A stretch of DNA of 64,000 bases, from contig JAOZUK010000001.1 in the NCBI GenBank assembly GCA_029938715.1, forward strand, positions 31,267-95,266, read 5' to 3'. The stretch's first letter is position 1. Each line of letters begins with the position of its first letter. Of this stretch, positions 36,731-46,332 are shown in pieces. This DNA comes from Bacteroidales bacterium (GTDB taxonomy: Bacteria > Bacteroidota > Bacteroidia > Bacteroidales > GCA-2748055). The notes under the pieces were generated by a model. It was given only the letters and a program-made list of their open reading frames with translations. It was not told where the DNA came from and made no database searches. The position numbers and the translations under genes are program-made.

Positions 36731-37069
36731 ATGACCACAACCCGTCAGAATAAAGTGTCAAGGTTGCTTCAAAAGGAGCTTGGTGATTACCTGCAAAGAA
36801 CCGGATCCGGGCTTACCGGAGGTAAAATGGTAACAGTAACGGTGGTCCGGATCAGCCCCGATCTGGGTGTGGCTAAAATCTATCTCAGTATTTTTCCAGG
36901 AGACGGGGCAGAAGAGGCACTTCAAGCCATTTCCGGCAAAGCAGGTCTCTTTCGGAAAGAGATGGGTAATAGGCTTAGAAACCAGCTAAGGCATATCCCT
37001 GAACTTGCATTTTTCCTGGACGATTCGCTCGATTACATCGACCGCATCGAAAACCTATTAAATGAATAG
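36731..37069 (+). CDS. rbfA: Ribosome-binding factor A
   Basis: 112 residues with the RbfA KH-like fold sequence: TRQNKVSRLLQKELGDYLQ at the N-terminus, VTVVRISPDLGVAKIYLSIF in the middle and RNQLRHIPELAFFLDDSLDY at the end. It assists 30S subunit maturation. The start is ATG 36731 because the family begins here; the longer frame overlaps the divergent trpS start. The methyltransferase gene follows after 2 bases, so they are cotranscribed. Confidence 0.95.
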   Translation: MTTTRQNKVSRLLQKELGDYLQRTGSGLTGGKMVTVTVVRISPDLGVAKIYLSIFPGDGAEEALQAISGKAGLFRKEMGNRLRNQLRHIPELAFFLDDSLDYIDRIENLLNE

Positions 37070-37071
37070 AA

Positions 37072-37881
37072 ATGCAGTACGATCCCATCAAGCAAAGCCT
37101 TGGTAAAATATTCAACAGCACTCCATTGCTCAGAAAGTTGTTCTACAGGTTGCTGGATCTGCTGCTTCTGCGCTCCTGGCATATTCGCCGCGAATTAGGT
37201 CATCTGAAAAAGGAAGGATTCATTCCTGCTCATATTGCTGATGCAGGCTCTGGATTTGGACAGTATGTTTATTATCTGTCGAAAAAATTTCCCCTAGCCC
37301 AGATCACAGGCCTGGATATCAAACAAGAACAAGTGGACGACTGCAATGCCTTTTTCTCCTCCATCGGATTGAAGGAGCGTGTGAATTTTAAATATGCCGA
37401 CCTGACCACACTGGAAGCAAAAGAAAATTATGACCTTATTCTCTCTGTGGATGTGATGGAGCATATCGAAGAGGATAGGGCTGTATTTCAACGATTTTAC
37501 AAGGATTTGAAACCAGGAGGTGTATTGCTGATCTCGACCCCTTCGGACCAGGGTGGTTCGAATGTGCACCATGAGCATGAAGAGTCCTTTATTGACGAGC
37601 ACGTGAGAGATGGATATGGAGTGGATGATATAGATGAAAAACTGAGGGAGGCTGGTTTTTCTGATATTCATATTCTATATTCCTACGGAAAGCCAGGGAG
37701 TTTATCATGGAAACTCTCTATGAAGTACCCCATTCAACTGGTCAATTTCAGTAAGCTCTTCCTAATACTACTGCCTTTCTACTACCTGGTTACCTATCCC
37801 ATTTCCTATTGCTTGAACGGAGCGGACGTGAGAAGAGAACACAAAGCCGGAACCGGACTTATTGTCAGGTGTAAAAAGTGA
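37072..37881 (+). CDS. Class I SAM-dependent methyltransferase with hydrophobic C-terminus
   Basis: 269 residues. Motif I is IADAGSGFGQYVYYLSKKFP (residues ~61-80), followed by ITGLDIKQEQVDDC, then YDLILSVDVMEHIEEDRAVF and LKPGGVLLISTP, the standard class I fold. A hydrophobic segment (LVNFSKLFLILLPFYYLVTY) near the C-terminus may associate with the membrane. The substrate is unknown. It lies between rbfA (2 bases) and the LolC/E-type permease (4-base overlap), a grouping I believe recurs in Bacteroidota. Confidence 0.85.
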   Translation: MQYDPIKQSLGKIFNSTPLLRKLFYRLLDLLLLRSWHIRRELGHLKKEGFIPAHIADAGSGFGQYVYYLSKKFPLAQITGLDIKQEQVDDCNAFFSSIGLKERVNFKYADLTTLEAKENYDLILSVDVMEHIEEDRAVFQRFYKDLKPGGVLLISTPSDQGGSNVHHEHEESFIDEHVRDGYGVDDIDEKLREAGFSDIHILYSYGKPGSLSWKLSMKYPIQLVNFSKLFLILLPFYYLVTYPISYCLNGADVRREHKAGTGLIVRCKK

Positions 37882-39119
37882 ACCTCTCGTTCTATATAGC
37901 CAGGCGATACCTTCTGGGTAAAAAATCCCAAAACGCCATTAACATCATCTCTGGCATTTCAATACTGGGTGTCACCGTTGGAACCATGGCACTGGTCATT
38001 GTACTTTCTGTATTCAATGGTTTTGATTCGGTGGTTAAGTCACTTTTCAACTCTTTTGATCCCGATATAAAGATCTCGGCAACCCAAGGCAAAACTTTTA
38101 GCTCTGATCCAGGCTTAAATGATGCCATCAGGGCACTGCCCGGGGTAGAGGCGCTATCAGAAGTACTGGAAGAGAATGTGCTCTTGCTATACGGCGATAA
38201 ACAGCATATTGCTACCATCAAAGGGGTAGATGAATACTTCCGTGACGTATCGGGGCTCGATTCAATGGTCTATGACGGCTCTATGAAACTGAAAGATGAG
38301 AACCGTTCCTATGCAGTGGTCGGGCAGGGTGTGGCTTACAGCCTGAGGGTAGGACTCAGTTTTATTAACCCCCTGTTTGTCTACACCATTGACCGGACCG
38401 CAAAGGTAAATATGGCACAGCCTGAAGAGTCTATTCGCAGAGATTTTATCTACCCCTCGGGCATATTTGCCATTGAACAGCAATATGATTCCAGATATGT
38501 GGTATGTCCCATCGAATTTGTAAGAGAATTACTGACCTACCCAAATGAAAATACCTTCCTTGAAATAAAGCTGGACCCTACTTACTCTGCGGATCAGGTA
38601 CAGAAGCAAATTATGGATATGGCTGGTGATTCCTACCAGGTGAAAAACAGGGAACAACAGAATGCCCTTTTCTACAGGGTGATGAAATCAGAAAAATGGG
38701 CCATTTTCCTCATATTGACATTTATCCTGATTATTGCCTCGTTTAATATTATAGGATCACTTAGTATGCTGATCATCGATAAGAAAAATGATATTGTCAC
38801 CCTGCGCAATATGGGTGCCCCCAATAAGCTAATTGGCAGGATTTTTCTGGTAGAGGGATGGCTCATCTCCCTGGTTGGCAGTGTGATTGGCATCTTTTTA
38901 GGTACTCTGATCAGCTGGGTTCAGCAACGGTTTGGTGTGATTAAACTATCTGGCAGCGGCACATTTGTAATCGATGCCTACCCGGTACAAATTGAGATTC
39001 CAGATATCTTGCTGGTATGGGTAACCGTCCTGGTCATTGGATGGATTGCTGCCCGGTACCCGGTAAGGCAGATCTCAAGGAAGTATTTACTCAGTCTCGA
39101 CAGGGAAGGTATTGTTTAA
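37878..39119 (+). CDS. LolC/LolE-type lipoprotein-releasing ABC transporter permease
   Basis: 413 residues with FtsX/MacB architecture. The N-terminus (FYIARRYLLGKKSQNAINII) precedes a first helix (ILGVTVGTMALVIVLSVFNG); a large periplasmic domain covers ~50-270; three C-terminal helices follow, such as WAIFLILTFILIIASFNIIG and LVGSVIGIFLGTLISW. RNMGAPNKLIGRIFLVEGW is the cytoplasmic coupling segment. It should work with a LolD-type ATPase; one is encoded at 56.6 kb. The start is GTG 37878, overlapping the methyltransferase stop by 4 bases. Confidence 0.88.
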   Translation: MNLSFYIARRYLLGKKSQNAINIISGISILGVTVGTMALVIVLSVFNGFDSVVKSLFNSFDPDIKISATQGKTFSSDPGLNDAIRALPGVEALSEVLEENVLLLYGDKQHIATIKGVDEYFRDVSGLDSMVYDGSMKLKDENRSYAVVGQGVAYSLRVGLSFINPLFVYTIDRTAKVNMAQPEESIRRDFIYPSGIFAIEQQYDSRYVVCPIEFVRELLTYPNENTFLEIKLDPTYSADQVQKQIMDMAGDSYQVKNREQQNALFYRVMKSEKWAIFLILTFILIIASFNIIGSLSMLIIDKKNDIVTLRNMGAPNKLIGRIFLVEGWLISLVGSVIGIFLGTLISWVQQRFGVIKLSGSGTFVIDAYPVQIEIPDILLVWVTVLVIGWIAARYPVRQISRKYLLSLDREGIV

Positions 39120-39269
39120 AACTTTGTACATCATCTATCCCTAGATCATCTAATTTTATAAGCGTCTGAAAAAACAGGGGCTCTGTACGTAACCTAATAC
39201 GGTGTAATGTCGTATTTCATTTATGTGCAGGTCGTTGTGATCAGATCTTGTAAAAGCGGATTAATCTCT

Positions 39270-42200
39270 ATGAAGTTATTCAGGACACTCTTATTTTTAA
39301 TTATTCTGGCTGCTTCCTCAGCAATGTCAATGATTGCACAGGATTTGGAGATCTCAGGTCTCACAACCACACCTGTCACGTGTGGCGGAGGATCCGATGG
39401 AACCTTAACTGTATCAATCTCAGGGGGTATTGCACCCTTCTCCTACCTGCTGTTAAATTATCTGTTGCAGCCCGTAGGTAAAATTGAAAATGTCACCGTC
39501 ACTTCTCACACCTTCCTTAATCTTCAGAAAAATTCATATATACTCCTGGTGACTGACAGCGATTCCGCTGTTGCTATTGAACCTACTGTATCGGTGGGTG
39601 GTCCGGATCCCATTCAGGTAACCCTGGCAAGAAAAGTTGATGTCACCTGCAATAATGCCAACGATGGAATTATCCAGGTCAGTGCCACTGGTGAAAAAGG
39701 AAATTATATTTTTGATCTTACAGGAGCTGAGAACCAAACCAACGAGACTGGTACATTTACCAATCTGCCCCAGGGTGATTATAAGGTTAAGGTAAGCGAC
39801 AAAGATGGATGTCCCCTTACTGCTGAAACCAGCACTCTGACTATTGAAAATCCCGATCCAGTAGTAGTTACGGTGGACAATGTGACAGACGCGTCCTGTT
39901 TTGGGGAGTCCACCGGTTCCATTTTCATCACAGTCACCGGTGGCAGACCTTTTGGCTTAGGATCGGGCTATACCTATGAATGGACAAGCACCAACGGATT
40001 TACCTCCTCTTTAAAAGACATTACCAACCTGACTGCCGGAACTTACTTCGTTACTGCATATGACGGCAACCTATGTGCAGGATTTGCTGGCCCCATTGAA
40101 ATTAATGAGCCCACCCCAATTGTGGCTGTCCTGGATGGCACATCAGATGTTCAATGCAACGGAGGAAGCGACGGATCGGCATCCATCACGGTCAGCGGCG
40201 GTGCAGGGGGATATACCTATTCATGGGAAGGAGAACTTAATGGCCTGGTCTCCACAGTGGAAGACCCCATCGACCTGCCGGCCGACACCTACAACCTGAC
40301 TATCACTGACGGGACCGGCTGCTCAAGAATTTTCCCCTCATTTGTTGTCATCGATGAACCACTGCCCTTTACAATTACTTTCGATGGAGTCACCAACGTA
40401 TCATGCTCCGGGGGAAATGATGGCTCCCTGCTTATCACTCCCAATGGAGGTACACCCGGCTATATCTTTCTCTGGTTGGGAACCACTTCCGGATACTCTT
40501 CTTCCGACGAAGATCCAGTGGATATGCCAGCCGATGTTTATGATCTGACCATTACAGATTCACGTGGTTGCAGCCAGATTATTCCTTCAGTTATCACCAT
40601 TACTGAACCACCACCCATCACCTTCACTCTGATTGGTACTGTGGATGTCTCCTGTTTCGGAGGAGCCGATGGGGGAGCCAATGTTACGGTTGAGGGTGGT
40701 ACACCTCCCTACCTTTTGTCATGGATTGGGACCAATACCGGTCACACCTCCTCCATGGATAATCCCAACGACCTGATCGCTGATACCTACAGCCTTACTG
40801 TGACAGACTCCAACAGTTGTGTTTTGACCATAGCTGACCTTGCTACAATCAATGAACCTGCCGAACTTCTGGTCACCCTTGATAACATCATAGATGTGGA
40901 TTGTTATGGGGATTCAACCGGATCCATTGAGATCACTCCTTCGGGAGGAACTCCAGGCTACACATTCGTATGGACCGGACCCAATGGTTTTACGGAAACC
41001 ACGGAGGATCTCTCAAACCTTAAGGCAGGAATTTACAACCTTACCATCACTGATGCCAATGGTTGCACTTCCGTGTACCCGGGCATGGCCACAGTTGTAG
41101 AGAATAGTATCATTACTGCTGCCTTTGGTCTGACCAGTGCTAGCTGCAACGGAGGATCAGATGGCGCCATCTCTGTAATCGTCGCTGGTGGGGCTGGTGG
41201 TTATACCTACTTCTGGCAGGGCCCATTTGGTTTCACAAGCCCGGCCCAGGACATTTCAGGCCTGGTTTCCGGATCCTATCAACTTACGGTCACCGATGCC
41301 CTGGGATGCAGTCAGATAATGCCTGCTCTGGTTCTGGTTGAACCTCCACCCATATTAAGTGTGCTTACAGGAACCGATATCACCTGTTTCGGATATGGAA
41401 ATGGAATCATTGCTATTTCCTCTTCCAATGGAGCTGCTCCATATGAATACTCCATGGTGGGTGAAGCCGGTCCTTATCAATCAGGCAATACCTTCTCTTC
41501 ACTCGCTCCAGGCTTACATACCATCTGGACCCAGGATGCAAACCTCTGTGTGGTATCTGATACCATCACCCTCAGGGAACCTGAAGAGATCCAGGTATTG
41601 GGAGAGACCTTAAGCGGAGAGAATCTCTGCTTCGGTGATGCCTTGGGACAGATTTCGATCGATTTAGTTGCAGGTGGTGTCACACCTTATATGTACTCCA
41701 TTGATGGAGGAGCAAACTTCTTTGCAACCTCTTTGTTCACCAACCTGCCGGCAGGTAACTACCAGACGGTAGTAAGAGATGCCTCGGGTTGTACCGGATT
41801 CGGTCAGTTGCATGTGGTTACAGAACCATTGGAGCTTCAGATCGGGCCCTACTCGCAGGTGGATATAACCTCATGTTTCGATGCACTTGAAGGTGAAATA
41901 AACATTGCCGGTAAAGATGGAACCGTACCTTACAGTTATACCCTGAATGGTTCTGTTACCAACCAGACCGGTATTTTCCTAAACCTGGGCGGTGGTCCAT
42001 ACCAGATATCCATAACCGATGCGAATGGTTGTACTGTGGATACATCGGTGGTTATTCTCACTCCTACACCCATTGTGGTGGACGTACTCACAATTATTGA
42101 TGTTACAGGTTGCTTTGGTGGGGCGAATGGCGAAATCACCGTGTTGGGTTCAGGTGGAAGCGCGGTACCGCAATACTCTTTAAATGGAGGCGCCTTGCAG

Positions 42201-44459
42201 CCAGGTGGAACTTTCAGCGGACTAACGGCCGGAATCTATACCCTCACCCTGGACGATGGCAGCTGTACCCTCGATACAGCGGTGGTGGTTTCACAACCTG
42301 ATCCAATTACCCTGGCCTCGGGCCTTGCCATACCCATCACCTGTTCAGGAGCAAATGATGGTCGCATTGAGGTATTGGGAGCTGGTGGAACTCCCCCACT
42401 AACTTACACCCTGAATCCGGGATCCATAATAAACAATACGGGAATATTTACCACCCTTTCTCCTGGAAGCTACACGGTGTCCATCAATGATAGTGAGGGA
42501 TGTATTGGTGTTGACACCACTTTTACCCTGATCGATCCTCCTCTGTTTGTGCTCAACTCTGTGACCAGTAGTGACATCAGTTGTAATGGTGCTGCAGATG
42601 GCGCCATTATAGCCAGTGTATCAGGTGGTATCCCACCCTACCAGTATTCTGTAGATAACCAGGCAACCTGGACCAGCGACAGCATTCAAGGCGGACTGGT
42701 ACCGGGACCCTATGAATTCTATATCCGCGATGCCAACCTCTGTACCCTGTATGGTGGATCGTTTACTATGACCGATCCTCCGGCAATAACAGCAACAGTG
42801 ACCATTACCGATATCACCACCTGTCAGGGCGACACCACTGGTGCCATCGAAGTGGTAGGTGCGGGTGGTACAGGAAACCTGGAGTACTCCCTTGACGGAT
42901 TTGCTTATCAATCCTCAGGATCCTTTATCAATCTGACAGCAGGTTCATATACAGTTTTCATCCTGGATGCAACAAGTTGCTCTTATAACTTACCGGCCAC
43001 CATAAATGAACCCGATCCTCTAACTGCCACCATCACCAAAAGTGATGCCATCTTCGGTCAACTGGGATCAATTACAATTACGGAATCCTCAGGTGGAACG
43101 CTCCCCTATGCCTACTCAATCAATGGAGATACTGGTCCGTTTACAACAGATACCATATATACGGATCTTGAAGCGGCGACTTACCATGTGATCATGAGAG
43201 ACCTCAACGGCTGTACCTATGAGCAGATGATTGAAATCAGTGATGTGCCCCCACTTGATATGGGGATTGATATGATCCATGTCACCTGCTTTGGGGATGA
43301 CAATGGTTCCATACTATTTGTGCCTCAAAATGCCGAAGGTGAGGTTACCTATTCCATTGACAGCGGTATGAATTTTGTACCCGATCCCCTCTTCGAAAAC
43401 CTACCTGGAAATACAACCTATTACCTGGTGGCACTGGATGAGGTTGGAAAGGTGTTTACCGGCTCGGTAACCATTCTTGAACCCACCGAGCTAAATCTTT
43501 CCCAAATCATCACCCCCGCCCAGTGCAACGCATTCAGTGAAACAGGGGCCATCGATGTTACAGTCACCGGTGGAACAGGGACATACACCTATCTCTGGTC
43601 GGATGGCAGCACAGATGAGGACCGGATCAATATTGCGGCGGGGATATATAACCTGCTAACCACCGATAGCAACAGTTGCACCCGAACCGACTCTATAACC
43701 GTGGCCAGTGAGGTAACTGTATATGTATATGCCGGTCCAGATACCACTATTTGCTATGGAGAATCTCTTCAGCTGCATGCTTACGGCGGTCATACACCCA
43801 CATGGGACCCATCTCCCTTTATCACCGATCCCAATTCTTCCAGTCCGCTTACCCTGGGCATTACCGAGAATACCTCATTTGTATTGACCATCACTGAAGA
43901 GGCCAGTGTTTATGGGTGTTCCAACAAAGACACCATGGAGGTTACCCTATTCCCACAAATAGGAATTGAGGTGAATGAAGATACCTTTATCATTGTGGGT
44001 ACATCCATTCAGCTGGAGGCCATAGGTGGACCTTTCTTTGATTACAGGTGGGAGCCTGCCACCGGATTGAACAGCATCACCATCCCCAATCCCATTGCAA
44101 CTCCGACCCAATCGATCCGCTACTATGTGTATGGAACCAACGAGAGTGGTTGTGAGGAGGTCGATTCGGTCTACATCGAGGTAATCGAGGACCTGAGGGC
44201 CTACAATGCCTTTTCACCTAACGGGGATGGGATTAATGAATATTTCGAGATAGAACACGCTGAACGATTCCCTGAGATGCAAGTGGAGATATATAACCGC
44301 TGGGGCAGCCTGCTATATTCTTCCTCTGGATACGACAGTTCTAATAACTGGGATGGCACTTATAAAGGAACGGAAGCTCCCATTGGAACTTACTATTATA
44401 TAATTATTCCCTACAGTGGGGCAAAGCCCATTACAGGGCATGTAACGATAATCAGGTAG
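39270..44459 (+). CDS. Giant SprB-repeat surface protein with T9SS type-B C-terminal sorting domain
   Basis: About 1729 residues. A signal peptide (LFRTLLFLIILAASSAMSMI) is followed by roughly 18 SprB-type repeats of 75-90 residues, each with a pattern like DVSCFGGADG...GGTPPY, an AGxYxLTxTDxxGC turn and an EPxP linker. Repeats 3-8 are Trp-rich (YTYxW), repeats 9-17 carry YSxDG instead, so two subfamilies have expanded. Two Ig/PKD-like domains follow (AGPDTTICYGESLQLHAYGG, then VGTSIQLEAIGGPFFDYRW), then the gliding-motility-associated C-terminus (AYNAFSPNGDGINEYFEIEH, VEIYNRWGSLLY, GTYYYIIIPYSG). It is a secreted adhesin/motility cargo. The start at 39270 gives the signal peptide. PorP/SprF follows at once. 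Confidence 0.93.
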   Translation: MKLFRTLLFLIILAASSAMSMIAQDLEISGLTTTPVTCGGGSDGTLTVSISGGIAPFSYLLLNYLLQPVGKIENVTVTSHTFLNLQKNSYILLVTDSDSAVAIEPTVSVGGPDPIQVTLARKVDVTCNNANDGIIQVSATGEKGNYIFDLTGAENQTNETGTFTNLPQGDYKVKVSDKDGCPLTAETSTLTIENPDPVVVTVDNVTDASCFGESTGSIFITVTGGRPFGLGSGYTYEWTSTNGFTSSLKDITNLTAGTYFVTAYDGNLCAGFAGPIEINEPTPIVAVLDGTSDVQCNGGSDGSASITVSGGAGGYTYSWEGELNGLVSTVEDPIDLPADTYNLTITDGTGCSRIFPSFVVIDEPLPFTITFDGVTNVSCSGGNDGSLLITPNGGTPGYIFLWLGTTSGYSSSDEDPVDMPADVYDLTITDSRGCSQIIPSVITITEPPPITFTLIGTVDVSCFGGADGGANVTVEGGTPPYLLSWIGTNTGHTSSMDNPNDLIADTYSLTVTDSNSCVLTIADLATINEPAELLVTLDNIIDVDCYGDSTGSIEITPSGGTPGYTFVWTGPNGFTETTEDLSNLKAGIYNLTITDANGCTSVYPGMATVVENSIITAAFGLTSASCNGGSDGAISVIVAGGAGGYTYFWQGPFGFTSPAQDISGLVSGSYQLTVTDALGCSQIMPALVLVEPPPILSVLTGTDITCFGYGNGIIAISSSNGAAPYEYSMVGEAGPYQSGNTFSSLAPGLHTIWTQDANLCVVSDTITLREPEEIQVLGETLSGENLCFGDALGQISIDLVAGGVTPYMYSIDGGANFFATSLFTNLPAGNYQTVVRDASGCTGFGQLHVVTEPLELQIGPYSQVDITSCFDALEGEINIAGKDGTVPYSYTLNGSVTNQTGIFLNLGGGPYQISITDANGCTVDTSVVILTPTPIVVDVLTIIDVTGCFGGANGEITVLGSGGSAVPQYSLNGGALQPGGTFSGLTAGIYTLTLDDGSCTLDTAVVVSQPDPITLASGLAIPITCSGANDGRIEVLGAGGTPPLTYTLNPGSIINNTGIFTTLSPGSYTVSINDSEGCIGVDTTFTLIDPPLFVLNSVTSSDISCNGAADGAIIASVSGGIPPYQYSVDNQATWTSDSIQGGLVPGPYEFYIRDANLCTLYGGSFTMTDPPAITATVTITDITTCQGDTTGAIEVVGAGGTGNLEYSLDGFAYQSSGSFINLTAGSYTVFILDATSCSYNLPATINEPDPLTATITKSDAIFGQLGSITITESSGGTLPYAYSINGDTGPFTTDTIYTDLEAATYHVIMRDLNGCTYEQMIEISDVPPLDMGIDMIHVTCFGDDNGSILFVPQNAEGEVTYSIDSGMNFVPDPLFENLPGNTTYYLVALDEVGKVFTGSVTILEPTELNLSQIITPAQCNAFSETGAIDVTVTGGTGTYTYLWSDGSTDEDRINIAAGIYNLLTTDSNSCTRTDSITVASEVTVYVYAGPDTTICYGESLQLHAYGGHTPTWDPSPFITDPNSSSPLTLGITENTSFVLTITEEASVYGCSNKDTMEVTLFPQIGIEVNEDTFIIVGTSIQLEAIGGPFFDYRWEPATGLNSITIPNPIATPTQSIRYYVYGTNESGCEEVDSVYIEVIEDLRAYNAFSPNGDGINEYFEIEHAERFPEMQVEIYNRWGSLLYSSSGYDSSNNWDGTYKGTEAPIGTYYYIIIPYSGAKPITGHVTIIR

Positions 44460-44460
44460 C

Positions 44461-45357
44461 ATGAAAAAAGTAATATACATTATCATACTAGCTACTGTTA
44501 CGGGATTCACCGGATTGCAGGGACAACAAATGCCCCAGTACACCCAGTATATGTTTAACGATTTTGTAATCAATCCTGCCATAGCAGGAGTGGATAACTA
44601 TTATCAGATAAGGACCAATCACCGGTTTCAATGGGTGGGCCTGATGGATCCTCCTGTTACAAACTCTCTTGCTTTTTATGGCCCCCATGCAAAACAGCCC
44701 ATGGGATATGGCGCCTATGTCTATAACGATGTGACTGGTCCCACCAGTCGGACAGGACTTACCGGTTCATACGCCTATAACATTGCCATTACGGATGATA
44801 TCCGTCTCTCCATGGGGATCTCGGCCAGCATCATGCAATACCGGATCGATGGTACACAGCTAAATCCCAGAGATGTTTCCGATCCAAGTATTCTCCAGGT
44901 GGTGAGTACCTCTTATCTTCCCGACGTGGGAATCGGTGGCTATCTTTATGCCGATGAATTCTATGTGGGGCTCTCTCTTGCGCAGCTTCTAAATAACAAC
45001 CTGAAGATCTTTGACAACAGGAATGGACTGAATCGTTTGAAGACCCACATAAACCTGGTGGGAGCCTACAGATTCCAGATCAACGATGAGTGGCTGCTGG
45101 AACCTTCCCTGATGATCAGGGGAACGGTCCCGAAGGAACTGAAATTTGATCTTACAGCAAGAGTAGAATGGAATAAGACGTTATGGGGAGCTCTGGCCTA
45201 CAGGAATCAGGAATCGGTGGGGATTCTCATTGGTTACCGTTATGAAGAGCAGTTGCTATTTGGATACTCATATGACATAGGCATTTCGTCTCTCCGTAAA
45301 TATAACACCGGAACGCACGAAATCATGATCGGTTATCGTTTTAATGATATCAAATAA
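44461..45357 (+). CDS. PorP/SprF-family protein paired with the SprB-like cargo
   Basis: 298 residues: a signal peptide ending GLQGQQ, then the family opening QMPQYTQYMFNDFVINPAIA, and a beta-barrel-like body ending HEIMIGYRFNDIK. The start is one base after the stop of the giant SprB-like gene. The same pairing in Flavobacterium (sprB-sprF) reflects a requirement for a dedicated SprF to export type-B cargo, so this is probably the cargo-specific partner. Its stop overlaps the next ATG (TAATG). Confidence 0.92.
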   Translation: MKKVIYIIILATVTGFTGLQGQQMPQYTQYMFNDFVINPAIAGVDNYYQIRTNHRFQWVGLMDPPVTNSLAFYGPHAKQPMGYGAYVYNDVTGPTSRTGLTGSYAYNIAITDDIRLSMGISASIMQYRIDGTQLNPRDVSDPSILQVVSTSYLPDVGIGGYLYADEFYVGLSLAQLLNNNLKIFDNRNGLNRLKTHINLVGAYRFQINDEWLLEPSLMIRGTVPKELKFDLTARVEWNKTLWGALAYRNQESVGILIGYRYEEQLLFGYSYDIGISSLRKYNTGTHEIMIGYRFNDIK

Positions 45358-45737
45358 TGGGTATGTATCTCCGGCTTCTGGGAATTTTTCTAATTTCATC
45401 TCTCCTGCTCCTTACTGGTTGTAACAATAATGAGCAGATCAGTGGAAAGGCTTTCATTGAACGCGATGTGCTGGTAGATGTACTGGTAGACATACACTTG
45501 ATTGATGGGGTAACAAACGATCGTAAATTTCATCGCAGGTACGATGCAGATAGCATAGACCTGCTGACCCCCATACTCCACAAGTACCATGTCACCCATG
45601 CGATGTTTGATACTACCATGGCAACCTATAGTAGGCACCCGAACCTGTTTGACCAGGTTTATGCCGATGTGCTTATCAAATTAAATGTGATGCTGGACAA
45701 GAATGATAAAGAGGAGATTAGTACATCAGAAGAGTAA
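45357..45737 (+). CDS. DUF4296 family lipoprotein
   Basis: 126 residues. A lipoprotein signal (LGIFLISSLLLLTGC, Cys ~22) is followed by the DUF4296 core, in which a helix with LVDVLVDIHLIDG precedes YDADSIDLLTPILHKYHVTH and the FDTTMATYSRHPNLFDQVYA helix. Function unknown; the family is confined to Bacteroidota. It is translationally coupled to the PorP/SprF gene, so it may serve the same export event. Its 3' end overlaps the convergent PAP2-like gene by 20 bases. Confidence 0.85.
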   Translation: MGMYLRLLGIFLISSLLLLTGCNNNEQISGKAFIERDVLVDVLVDIHLIDGVTNDRKFHRRYDADSIDLLTPILHKYHVTHAMFDTTMATYSRHPNLFDQVYADVLIKLNVMLDKNDKEEISTSEE

Positions 45738-46323
45738 TTAAAACAACTCCAAAACCCACTATGTAGCCAGCATACACCTCTGCCGAACGGCAAACACCCA
45801 TGGCAAGTCTTGAGGTAGCCGTTACGCCCCCCACCAATAGTGCAATCATAAGCACTCCCTGAAGTGGTGATTCATACAGAAAGATCAGTGCAATGATCAG
45901 TCCGGCCAGTCCTCCCAAAGCCGCTGTATGCATACAAACCCTGAACCATATACCCACTAATAAAACCACAGAAAGCGTTATGGCAGTGGCTAATACATAA
46001 GAGTGTATAATCCTGCTCAGAGGTAAGCGGACAAAATAGACGAAGGTGATAATGTAGAGAATCAGGATGATTACCTGGGAGATAAGCCGCTCCTCCCTGG
46101 AGCTATTTTGCATTCTGGTAACCAGGTTTCTGTAGTAAAGAATGGGCATCATCATCAACGGAAAGAAGAGCGTTCCCAGTGCCATAACAAATAGAATGGC
46201 CCGTTTTGCAGCGGGGTCCAACAATGAAATATAGGTCCCTGAATTCAATAAGAGTAATAGTCCCAGTGTGGGCATGAGCAAAGGATGAAACAGGATTGAG
46301 ATGACAGAGGCAATTTTTTTCAT
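45718..46323 (-). CDS. Polytopic membrane protein, degenerate PAP2-like
   Basis: 201 residues with about six membrane helices (e.g. LFHPLLMPTLGLLLLL, IHSYVLATAITLSVVLLVGI). The C-terminal TSRLAMGVCRSAEVYAGYIV resembles PAP2 motif 3 (SR-x5-GxH-x3-DVxAG) but the catalytic His is replaced (Cys/Arg), and the expected PSGH motif is reduced to CMHTAALGG. It may be a non-catalytic member of a Bacteroidota PAP2-like group. It sits 9 bases downstream of rpoN and overlaps the DUF4296 gene tail-to-tail by 20 bases. Confidence 0.7.
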   Translation of the reverse strand: MKKIASVISILFHPLLMPTLGLLLLLNSGTYISLLDPAAKRAILFVMALGTLFFPLMMMPILYYRNLVTRMQNSSREERLISQVIILILYIITFVYFVRLPLSRIIHSYVLATAITLSVVLLVGIWFRVCMHTAALGGLAGLIIALIFLYESPLQGVLMIALLVGGVTATSRLAMGVCRSAEVYAGYIVGFGVVLITLLMY

Positions 46324-46332
46324 CTCCGGGAG

